The position numbers and the translations under genes were made by a program. A stretch of 64,000 nucleotides of DNA from Curtobacterium sp. UNCCL20 (lineage in GTDB: Bacteria > Actinomycetota > Actinomycetes > Actinomycetales > Microbacteriaceae). The DNA lies in contig NZ_FNKG01000001.1 of the NCBI RefSeq assembly GCF_900101675.1, forward strand, positions 665,378 to 729,377. Direction: 5' to 3'. This document shows positions 55,668-62,849 of this stretch, piece by piece. Positions within the stretch are counted from its first letter, which is position 1. The number at the start of each line of letters is the position of its first letter. Below the pieces are notes generated by a model. It made no database searches. It was not told where the DNA came from and saw nothing but the letters and a program-made list of their open reading frames with translations.

Positions 55668-57005
55668 TCAGTCCGCGCGCGGTTCCGCGGGGACGGCTCC
55701 GGTGGCGGCGTGGGCCGGGTCGGGGACCTCGGTCGAGGGTTCGTCGGTCCCGCGAGCCCGGCCGATGACGTCCATCAGGTGGAAGACGACGATCGCGGCG
55801 ACCGTGCCGACGATGATGCCGCCGAAGCTGGCCCCACCGAACGAGAACGTGAAGTCCGCGATGCCCATGATGAGCGCGATGCCGGCGGTGAGCTGGTTCT
55901 TCGGCTTCGAGAAGTCGACCCGGTTCTCGACCCAGATGCGGATGCCGATGACGCCGATCAGGCCGTAGAGCGCGGTGGTGGCACCGCCGAGGACCCCCGG
56001 CGGCACCGACGAGATGACCGCGCCGATCTTCGGGGACATCCCGAGCAGGACGGCGACGATCGCCGCGACCCAGTACGCGGCGGTCGAGAACACGCGGGTC
56101 GCCGCCATCACACCGATGTTCTCGCCGTACGTGGTCGTCGCGGACCCGCCACCGACGCCCGCGAGCACCGTCGAGATGCCGTCCGCGAAGAGCGCCCGTC
56201 CGGTGAGCGGGGTGAGGTCGCGGCCGGTGAGCTGACCGACGCCCTTCACGTGGCCGACGTTCTCGGCGACGAGTGCGAGGACGACCGGCACGAAGCCGAG
56301 GTAGATCGCGAGCTGGCCGGGATCGAACGCCGGGGCGGTGAACGTCGGCAGGCCGATCCACGGCGCCTTCGTGGCCGCGTCGAACGAGACCTCGCCGGCG
56401 ACGAGGGCGGCGACGTACCCGATGACGACACCGATCACGATGGACAGGCGTCCGAGCAGGCCCTTGAAGAGGACCGTCACCAGGATGATCGCGGCGAGGG
56501 TGATGACCGCGATGACCGGTGCCTTCGTGAAGTTGTCGCGGGCGGCTGGGGCGAGGTTGAAGCCGATGAGGGCCACGATCGCGCCGGAGACCACCGGCGG
56601 CATCAGGCGGTCGATCCAGCCGGCACCAGCCAGGTGCACGACGAGCCCGACGATCGCGAGCAGCGCACCGACGACGATGATGCCGGAGAGCGCGAGCGGG
56701 ATGCCGCCGATCTTCGTCGCGGCGCCGATCGGTGCGATGAACGCGAACGACGACCCGAGGTAGCTCGGCAGCCGGTTGCCGGTGATGAGCAGGAACAGGA
56801 TCGTGCCGATGCCGCTGAAGACCAGTGTCGTCGACGGCGGGAACCCGGTGAGGAGCGGGACGAGGAACGTCGCCCCGAACATCGCCACCACGTGCTGCAC
56901 GCCCAGGCCGATCGTGCGGGGCCAGGTGAGGCGTTCGTCCGGTGCCACGATCGTCGTCGCCGAGACGGTCTTGCCGTCTCCGTGCAGCTTCCACGGGAGT
57001 CCCAT
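55668..57005 (-). CDS. Uracil/xanthine permease (NCS2 family)
   Basis: 445 aa, 14-helix UraA fold. GLGVQHVVAMFGATFLVPLL is the helix-1 QH motif, LVAENVGHVKGVGQLTGRDL holds the substrate-binding Glu of helix 8, and GGGSATTTYGENIGVMAATR is the NCS2 signature with the second Glu. Proton-coupled uptake of uracil or a related base. ATG 57005 follows a TACGGT box by six bases. Divergent from the M13 peptidase. Confidence 0.93.
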   Translation of the reverse strand: MGLPWKLHGDGKTVSATTIVAPDERLTWPRTIGLGVQHVVAMFGATFLVPLLTGFPPSTTLVFSGIGTILFLLITGNRLPSYLGSSFAFIAPIGAATKIGGIPLALSGIIVVGALLAIVGLVVHLAGAGWIDRLMPPVVSGAIVALIGFNLAPAARDNFTKAPVIAVITLAAIILVTVLFKGLLGRLSIVIGVVIGYVAALVAGEVSFDAATKAPWIGLPTFTAPAFDPGQLAIYLGFVPVVLALVAENVGHVKGVGQLTGRDLTPLTGRALFADGISTVLAGVGGGSATTTYGENIGVMAATRVFSTAAYWVAAIVAVLLGMSPKIGAVISSVPPGVLGGATTALYGLIGVIGIRIWVENRVDFSKPKNQLTAGIALIMGIADFTFSFGGASFGGIIVGTVAAIVVFHLMDVIGRARGTDEPSTEVPDPAHAATGAVPAEPRAD

Positions 57006-57011
57006 GCGACG

Positions 57012-57017
57012 ACCGTA
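57012..57017 (-). promoter_or_regulatory. -10 box TACGGT, leaderless start of permease
   Basis: TACGGT, six bases, ATG 57005 on the minus strand. Confidence 0.55.
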
Positions 57018-57073
57018 CCGGCAGCCGTCCACAGGTGACGACGCGGATCGACCTGCCCCATGGCGACGGTGGC

Positions 57074-57079
57074 TATCGT
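57074..57079 (+). promoter_or_regulatory. -10 box TATCGT, leaderless start of peptidase
   Basis: TATCGT, seven bases, ATG 57087. Supports 57087 over the in-frame ATG at 57060. Confidence 0.55.
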
Positions 57080-57086
57080 GGACCGC

Positions 57087-59051
57087 ATGACCGACGTCGC
57101 AAGCACCTCCGGGATCCACACCGACGAGCTGGACGCCACGGTCCGCCCGCAGGACGACCTGTACCGCCACGTGAACGGCTCGTGGATCGACGCCACACCG
57201 ATCCCCGACGACAAGGCGCGGTACGGCTCGTTCACGGTGCTGGCCGAGGAAGCCGAGATCGCCGTCCGGGACATCATCGAGCGCTCCCAGCAGGCTGCGC
57301 CCGGCACCGAGGAGCGCAAGGTCGGTGACCTCTTCACCTCCTTCACCGACGAAGAACGGCTCGAGGCGCTCGGCACCGCGCCGATCGAACCCCTCCTCGC
57401 CGAGGTCGCGGCGATCGACTCCGTCGACGACGTCGTGCGGATGGTCGGCCGCTTCGAGCGGATCGGGCTGCCCAGCTTCCTGCAGCTCTTCGTCGACAAC
57501 GACCCGGGCGCCCCGGAGTCCTACGTCGTCTTCCTCGAGCAGTCCGGACTCGGTCTGCCCGACGAGTCGTACTACCGCGAGGAGCGCTTCGCCGACATCC
57601 GGACGAAGTACCGCGAGTTCGTCGCCGCGATGTTCCCCCTCGCCGGGTTCGTCGACGGTGGGGAGCGCACCGACAACGTGATCGCGCTCGAGACCGCACT
57701 GGCGTCGAAGCACTGGGACAACGTCACCACGCGCGACAGCCAGAAGACCTACAACAAGCTGCCCTGGGCCGAGGTCGCGGCGCTCGCCGGGGACGTCGAC
57801 CTGCAGCAGTGGTGGCAGGCCATCGACGCTCCGGCCGGGGCGTTCGAGACGGTCGTCGTCCGCGAGCCCTCGTTCGTCACGGGCCTCGCCGAACTCCTCC
57901 GTGGTGAGCCGCTGGAGATGTGGAAGGACTGGCTGCGCTGGCAGGTCATCCGCGGTTCGGCCGCCTACCTGACGAGCGCCTTCTCCGCGACCAACTTCTC
58001 CTTCTACGGCACCGCGCTCACGGGTGCACCGAAGCAGCGGGAGCGCTGGAAGCGCGGCGTCTCCCTGGTGGAGGGCGCGATGGGCGAAGCCGTCGGCCGC
58101 ATCTACGTGCAGGAGCACTTCGACGAGACGTCGAAGGCGACGATGGACGTCCTCGTCGCGAACCTGGTCGAGGCGTACCGGCAGAGCATCTCGGCGCTCG
58201 ACTGGATGACCGACGAGACCCGTGCGCGCGCGCTCGACAAGCTCGACAAGTTCACGCCGAAGATCGGCTACCCGGTGAAGTGGCGGGACTACTCGGCACT
58301 CCCGGTGACGGCCGACGACCTCATCGGCAACGTCCGCGCGGTGGCGTCGTTCCAGGTCGACCGCGAGCTCGGGAAGATCGGGAAGCCGATCGACCGCGAC
58401 GAGTGGTTCATGACGCCCCAGACGATCAACGCGTACTACAACCCCGGCTTCAACGAGATCGTGTTCCCGGCGGCGATCCTGCAGTTCCCGTTCTTCGAGG
58501 CCGGCCGTGACGCCGCCGCGAACTACGGGGCGATCGGTGCCGTCATCGGCCACGAGATCGGGCACGGCTTCGACGACCAGGGTTCGCAGTACGACGGTGA
58601 CGGGCGTCTCGAGAACTGGTGGACCGAGGCCGACCGCACGGCGTTCGAGGAGCGCACCAAGGCCCTCATCGCGCAGTACGACGCCCTCGTGCCGACCGAG
58701 GTCCCGGACGGCCACGTCAACGGTGCCCTGACGATCGGCGAGAACATCGGCGACCTCGGCGGACTGTCGATCGCGTGGAAGGCGTACCTGCTGTCCCTCG
58801 ACGGTCAGGAGCCCCCCGTGGTCGAGGGGCTCACCGGCGCCGAGCGGTTCTTCCTGAGCTGGGCACAGGCCTGGCGGATGGCGATCCGTCCGGAGGAGGC
58901 AGCCCGTCTGCTCAGCATCGACCCGCACTCGCCCAACGAGTTCCGCTGCAACCAGGTCGTCCGCAACATCGACGTCTGGTACGACACCTTCGGCGTGACC
59001 GAGGGGGACGCGATGTTCCTCGACCCGGCCGAGCGCGTCTCGATCTGGTGA
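57087..59051 (+). CDS. M13-family (neprilysin-like) zinc metallopeptidase
   Basis: 654 aa, close to PepO of other bacteria. Zinc motif HEIGH at residues 489-493, third ligand Glu552 in GENIGDLGG, and substrate-binding QTINAYYNPGFNEIVFPAAI. PQDDLYRHVNGSWIDATPIP is the N-terminal family block. No signal peptide, so cytosolic. Its stop overlaps the start of the next gene (TGATG). Confidence 0.95.
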   Translation: MTDVASTSGIHTDELDATVRPQDDLYRHVNGSWIDATPIPDDKARYGSFTVLAEEAEIAVRDIIERSQQAAPGTEERKVGDLFTSFTDEERLEALGTAPIEPLLAEVAAIDSVDDVVRMVGRFERIGLPSFLQLFVDNDPGAPESYVVFLEQSGLGLPDESYYREERFADIRTKYREFVAAMFPLAGFVDGGERTDNVIALETALASKHWDNVTTRDSQKTYNKLPWAEVAALAGDVDLQQWWQAIDAPAGAFETVVVREPSFVTGLAELLRGEPLEMWKDWLRWQVIRGSAAYLTSAFSATNFSFYGTALTGAPKQRERWKRGVSLVEGAMGEAVGRIYVQEHFDETSKATMDVLVANLVEAYRQSISALDWMTDETRARALDKLDKFTPKIGYPVKWRDYSALPVTADDLIGNVRAVASFQVDRELGKIGKPIDRDEWFMTPQTINAYYNPGFNEIVFPAAILQFPFFEAGRDAAANYGAIGAVIGHEIGHGFDDQGSQYDGDGRLENWWTEADRTAFEERTKALIAQYDALVPTEVPDGHVNGALTIGENIGDLGGLSIAWKAYLLSLDGQEPPVVEGLTGAERFFLSWAQAWRMAIRPEEAARLLSIDPHSPNEFRCNQVVRNIDVWYDTFGVTEGDAMFLDPAERVSIW

Positions 59052-60007
59052 TGACCGAGCCGGACGCGGCTCCGTCGTCGGAGCCGGGAGCGGCTCGACG
59101 GTCGCGTCGACGACAGCACGCCGTGGGTGCGGACGGTCGCACCCGCGGTCGGCACCGCGGCGGTGCCGACGAGCGGTTCGGGGCGACCCTGGAGGCACTG
59201 GGCACGTTGGCGAGGGACGGTGCGGGGGTCAGCGCCTCCGTCATCGACACCTCGACCGGCAAGGCGCTGCTGGCCGTCGACGACACCCTCGTGCAGCCGG
59301 TGGCGAGTCTCGGCCGGGTGCTGCTGCTCGTCGAGGTCGCCGCGCGTCTCGAGGACGGCGGGCTCCACGGCGACCGACTGCAGCGGATGGCGCGCGACAC
59401 CGCGACGGGTGCGGGGCTGTGGCAGTTCCTGCAGGAGCCGACGATGCAGGTGCCGGACCTCGCGACCCTGGTGGGTGCGACGGCCGACGCCTGGGCGATG
59501 AACGCCCTGCTGTCCACCGTCGGGATCGACGCTGTGCGCGAGCGTGCCGAGTCGCTCGGCATCGAGCGGACCGCGCTCATCGACCGGGTGCGGGACCGCC
59601 GCGGGCCGGACGACGCCCCGGACGCCTCGGTCGCGCCGACCGGTGAGCTCGCCTGGCTGATGCGTGGGCTCGCGCTCGGCGAGGTCGTCGACGAAGCGGT
59701 CTCGAACCGGGTGCTCGGCTGGCTGTCGCTCGCGAGTGACCTCAGTCTCGTCGCGGGGTCGTTCGGCCTCGATCCGCTGGCGCACCGTGCGCTCGACCAC
59801 GGGCTGCAGGCGGTCGCGGTGACCGGAGCGGGCACGGGGGTCCGGGCCGAGGCGGGGATCCTCCGCGGGCCGTCGTCGTCGGTCAGCTACGCGGTGACGG
59901 TCACCTTCGACGACGCTTCGCTGCAGCGGCGACTGTCGGTGGTGGAGGCGCTGCGGGCGATGGGCACCGAGGTGCTCGAGGCCGTGCACGCACCACCGCA
60001 CCGCTGA
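59051..60007 (+). CDS. Serine hydrolase-like protein (class A beta-lactamase fold)
   Basis: 318 aa. A basic N-terminal stretch of about 45 residues without a signal helix, then SVIDTSTGKALLAVDDTLVQ and PVASLGRVLLLVEVAARL, which aligns with the beta-lactamase SxxK helix, except that the active Ser-x-x-Lys reads SLGR: the general-base Lys is Arg. The later VGATADAWAMNALLSTVGID fits the SDN/AAN helix region loosely. Probably catalytically inactive. Co-translated with the M13 peptidase, so perhaps a partner. Confidence 0.75.
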   Translation: MTEPDAAPSSEPGAARRSRRRQHAVGADGRTRGRHRGGADERFGATLEALGTLARDGAGVSASVIDTSTGKALLAVDDTLVQPVASLGRVLLLVEVAARLEDGGLHGDRLQRMARDTATGAGLWQFLQEPTMQVPDLATLVGATADAWAMNALLSTVGIDAVRERAESLGIERTALIDRVRDRRGPDDAPDASVAPTGELAWLMRGLALGEVVDEAVSNRVLGWLSLASDLSLVAGSFGLDPLAHRALDHGLQAVAVTGAGTGVRAEAGILRGPSSSVSYAVTVTFDDASLQRRLSVVEALRAMGTEVLEAVHAPPHR

Positions 60008-60022
60008 CCGGCTGGCGTGCGT

Positions 60023-60046
60023 CGCCCGGTGGGCGGCGGCCGGGCG
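60023..60046. terminator. Weak hairpin between convergent genes
   Basis: CGCCCGG and CCGGGCG arms (7 bp) with a 10-nt GC-rich loop, between stops at 60007 and 60048. Confidence 0.35.
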
Positions 60047-60047
60047 C

Positions 60048-60902
60048 TCAGCTCCCGACGCGGCTTCCGATCAGGGACGCGACCCAGGCGTCGAAGCGCT
60101 GCCGGAGCACCCGCCCGGTGACCTCCGGCCGCCCGATGCCGGCGTAGTTCGGCGCCCAGGTCTCGACGTACGTGTCGGCCCGTGCGGCTGCCACCACGTC
60201 CCACGCGTGCACGTCGCGGACCCGCCGACCGGCCGTCGCCTCGTACGCCGCCAGGAACCGGTCGGCCGCAGCCGGGGAGCCGAGCAGCACGAGGTCCTGC
60301 CGGCACCAGGCGAGGTCGACTCCGCGCGGCGCCGAGAGCGCCCCGGACCAGTCGACGACCCCGGTCAGCCGATCGCCCGCCCACACGGTGTTGCCGCTCC
60401 AGAAGTCGCCGTGCGTGAGCACCCGGTCGAGGTCGGCCTCCTGCCAGGCCTCGTGCGCCGCCGCCGCGAGCCGGCCCGCTCGCTGGGTCGGCTGGCGGAC
60501 CTCGTCGGGCAGGCCGACCGGGTCCAGCCCGTGGACCGCGGCGAGGGCGACGCCGAGCTGCTCCCCGATCACCACAGGGTCGAGCGTCGGGGCGGGCGGT
60601 CCTCCGGGTACGGCCTCGGTGACGATGACGGGGTGTCCGTCCGCTTCACCGTGCGCCGACAGCCGGGGCACCAGGGAGCCCAGCGGGCCGAGGCGACCCA
60701 GCACCTCGCGCTCGCGGTCGACGGCGTCGTCCCCGCGGGGGAACATCCGCACGACGACCCGTTCGTCTCCGTCGACGGCCATCAGCGTGCGTGCGTGCTG
60801 GCCGCCGGTCAGCGCACGGTCGAGCGTCAGCGGTCGTCCGAGCAGCCGGGCGGCCGCATCCACGAGTGCCGGTGACGACGGGGCCGAGGTGGTCTGGGAC
60901 AC
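60048..60902 (-). CDS. Aminoglycoside phosphotransferase-family kinase
   Basis: 284 aa. LTHGDFWSGNTVWAGDRLTG is the Brenner/catalytic loop (HGDxxxxN), and GVVDWSGALSAPRGVDLAW the metal-binding DxD-type segment. ERVVVRMFPRGDDAVDRERE is the N-lobe lysine/arginine region. Phosphorylates a small hydroxyl compound; antibiotic resistance is possible but not implied. GTG 60902 follows a TACGCT box by seven bases. Confidence 0.87.
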   Translation of the reverse strand: MSQTTSAPSSPALVDAAARLLGRPLTLDRALTGGQHARTLMAVDGDERVVVRMFPRGDDAVDREREVLGRLGPLGSLVPRLSAHGEADGHPVIVTEAVPGGPPAPTLDPVVIGEQLGVALAAVHGLDPVGLPDEVRQPTQRAGRLAAAAHEAWQEADLDRVLTHGDFWSGNTVWAGDRLTGVVDWSGALSAPRGVDLAWCRQDLVLLGSPAAADRFLAAYEATAGRRVRDVHAWDVVAAARADTYVETWAPNYAGIGRPEVTGRVLRQRFDAWVASLIGSRVGS

Positions 60903-60909
60903 GGCGACG

Positions 60910-60915
60910 AGCGTA
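60910..60915 (-). promoter_or_regulatory. -10 box TACGCT, leaderless start
   Basis: TACGCT, seven bases, GTG 60902 on the minus strand. Confidence 0.5.
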
Positions 60916-60931
60916 CTGTCCCGCGGCGGAC

Positions 60932-61350
60932 TCAGCGCAGCCGCACGAACGAGCGCAGTGGGGCCGGCTCGACGTCGTGCGCCTCGACGAACCCGCGGGA
61001 CTCGTAGAACGCCCGCTGCCCCGGTTCCGCGTCGGTGGTGAGGACCGTCTGCCGGACGCCCGCGTACCGCTCGAGCACGGCGTCGAGGAGCCGTCCGCCC
61101 ACGCCGGAGCGCTGGTGTGTCGGGACGACGAGGAGGTCCTGCACGTACACGATCGTGATCCCGTCCGAGACGGTCCGGACGAGCCCGATGAGCGCACCGG
61201 CGGTGTCCCGGGCCGTCAGGACGAGGTGCGACGCTGCGACGGCCGCGACGAGGTCGTCCGGCTGCTGCGTGTAGGCGCTCCACCCACCGCGTCGTAGAGC
61301 GCCAGGAGCTCGGCGGCGTCGGGGTGTCCGGGCCGGATCAGGACGGTCAC
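60932..61350 (-). pseudogene. GNAT acetyltransferase with a frameshift
   Basis: GTG 61350 starts inside the stop of the lipoprotein gene (GTGA) and reads VTVLIRPGHPDAAELLALYD, then AVG. At about 61281-61287 the frame shifts: the rest of the GNAT domain, WSAYTQQPDDLVAAVAASHL through YVQDLLVVPTHQRSGVGGRL to FYESRGFVEAHD, is in another frame. One missing base near GGGTGG explains it. Either a real mutation, a sequencing error or rare programmed shifting. The acetyl-CoA loop QRSGVGG is intact. Confidence 0.85.
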
Positions 61351-62027
61351 TCCGTCGCTTGCCCCTCCGGCACCAGCGCCTGGACCGAGAGCACCTGCGC
61401 ACTCGACACGCTGCACGCGGTGAGGCCCGTGTCGCGCACGAACAGCGAGGCCTTCGAGCCCGGCGGGTAGACGCGGAACCCGTCGGCTGCCTTCGGTCCG
61501 CAATCGGCCGCGGCGAAGTTGCTCGCGGTGACGATCTGCAGCGGGGCCACCGCGGTGTCGCCGGCCCGCAGGGTCACGGTCGGGTGCGGAGCGGACTTCT
61601 CCTGCCGCGCTGCGGCACCGATCTGGGCGCCGTCGCCACCGCCGACGAAGGAGACGCCGGGCCACCCCTGCAGCGTGCACGTCGTCGCGCCGGTGTTGCG
61701 GAGCGCGAGGTGCACGATCTGACTGCCGGCCGCCCCGCCACTGCCGGGCTCGATCGAGCCGGTCAGGTCGTCTGCGGCGCAGCGCGCCGGTCCGCCCGCC
61801 GAGCCGCCGGTGCCGGTGCCGCCCGCGACCGACGATGCGGAGCTGGACGGATCCGCAGGCGACGACGCCGCGGAACCCGACGACGACGTGGTCGGAGCGG
61901 GTGTGGCGGTCACGGTCTCGGTCGCCGTCGGGGTGCTGGTCCCGCCCGACGAGCACCCGGTCAGCACGGTGGCAGCCGCGGCTCCCACCAACGACACCAG
62001 GATCAGGGATCGGTTGCTGCGTTGCAT
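61347..62027 (-). CDS. DUF4232 lipoprotein
   Basis: 226 aa. Signal peptide with lipobox TVLTGC (Cys near residue 25), a long Ser/Thr/Pro/Ala linker (about residues 30-75), then a DUF4232 beta-domain with paired Cys: GGPARCAADDL, TTCTLQGWPGVSFVGG and CGPKAADGFRVYPP. Found on the outer face of actinobacterial membranes, function unknown. ATG 62027 (MQRSNRSL) is the best start. Coupled to the frameshifted acetyltransferase. Confidence 0.87.
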   Translation of the reverse strand: MQRSNRSLILVSLVGAAAATVLTGCSSGGTSTPTATETVTATPAPTTSSSGSAASSPADPSSSASSVAGGTGTGGSAGGPARCAADDLTGSIEPGSGGAAGSQIVHLALRNTGATTCTLQGWPGVSFVGGGDGAQIGAAARQEKSAPHPTVTLRAGDTAVAPLQIVTASNFAAADCGPKAADGFRVYPPGSKASLFVRDTGLTACSVSSAQVLSVQALVPEGQATE

Positions 62028-62133
62028 GACACAACGCAATCACCCCGGGACGCGCAGAGGTTCGGTTCGCGCTCAGGCACCGGGAGCACACTCGCGGGGG
62101 ACGAGCCAGGTACACGAGCGACGGAGGTCGGAC

Positions 62134-62418
62134 ATGGCAGGCAAGCACGAACAGGCACGCGGCGACGAGGGTCGGGCCGACGGTGTCGAGCCGCGCGCCG
62201 GAGCCTTCACGGACAGCGAGATCCCGGGGGAACCGCCCGTGACGACGAACGAGCCCGCGGGTGAGTTCGTCTCGAGCGACATCCCCGGTGAAGCGCGGCC
62301 CCAGGGCGCCGGCGACGGCAAGGCCGAGGGGGAGTACGTCGAGTCGGACATCCCCGGCGAGGCCGAGCCCACGTCGGACGGTGAGGTCGGCCACTACACC
62401 GACCGCGACCAGGGCTGA
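62134..62418 (+). CDS. Short SDIPGE-repeat protein
   Basis: 94 aa, acidic, without hydrophobic segments or Cys, probably disordered. Three near-identical units occur: GAFTDSEIPGE, GEFVSSDIPGE and GEYVESDIPGE, and a decayed fourth, GHYTDRDQG, at the end; period about 26 residues. ACGGAGG precedes the ATG. No family is recognised; the repeated aromatic-acidic-IPGE unit looks like a short linear binding motif. Confidence 0.75.
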   Translation: MAGKHEQARGDEGRADGVEPRAGAFTDSEIPGEPPVTTNEPAGEFVSSDIPGEARPQGAGDGKAEGEYVESDIPGEAEPTSDGEVGHYTDRDQG

Positions 62419-62421
62419 CGC

Positions 62422-62802
62422 CTAGTCGATGAGCTCCGCCGCCACCAGGCGGCGGAGCGTCTCGACACCCGCGGGCGGGCACCGGTCGGCGTCTGCCGAG
62501 GTGACCCACTCGACCTCGTCCACCTCTGCCGAGGCGACGGGCGTGGCGGTGTCCAGCGCGCCTCCAGGCCGGACCAGGAACAGGGCCATAGCGACCATCG
62601 TGCCGGGCCCCTGTCCGTGCGCCAGCTCGGTCACGGTGCCGAACGCGTCGACGTCGTCGGCGGTCAGCCGCAGACCGGTCTCCTCGTACGCCTCGCGGAC
62701 AGCGGCCTCGACGTCGGTCTCGTGCGGTTCCGCCTTGCCGCCGGGCAGGTAGAGGACGTCGCGCGCTCGCGCGCGCACCATCAGCACCTTCCGGTCACGC
62801 AC
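62422..62802 (-). CDS. Nudix hydrolase
   Basis: 126 aa from GTG 62802. Nudix box GGKAEPHETDVEAAVREAYE then ETG. The first strand of the fold (LRVSALLLV) lies upstream in the same frame without an ATG, GTG or TTG, so translation may start at a CTG or the protein is slightly shortened. A repeat half-site encodes RPGGALD in a loop. It lies 47 bp after hemA on the same strand and may be co-transcribed. Confidence 0.83.
   Translation of the reverse strand: MRDRKVLMVRARARDVLYLPGGKAEPHETDVEAAVREAYEETGLRLTADDVDAFGTVTELAHGQGPGTMVAMALFLVRPGGALDTATPVASAEVDEVEWVTSADADRCPPAGVETLRRLVAAELID
62557..62570. repeat. Repeat half-site H9 (inside Nudix gene)
   Basis: CGCGCCTCCAGGCC, read on the minus strand as PGGALD between two strands of the Nudix fold. 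Confidence 0.8.
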
Positions 62803-62849
62803 CAGCAGCAGCGCACTGACGCGCAGGGTGCGCGGGGCGGCCGGGAGGC

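Noticed and set aside
53110..56994. 1294-codon open frame on the minus strand
   Set aside because: It crosses the MATE, SfLAP and permease genes in another frame, is dominated by Arg, Pro and Ala, and has no domain; an effect of high GC.
55668..59198. 1176-codon frame joining the uracil permease with sequence opposite the M13 peptidase
   Set aside because: Only the part from 57005 is the permease; the extension is the complement of the peptidase gene.
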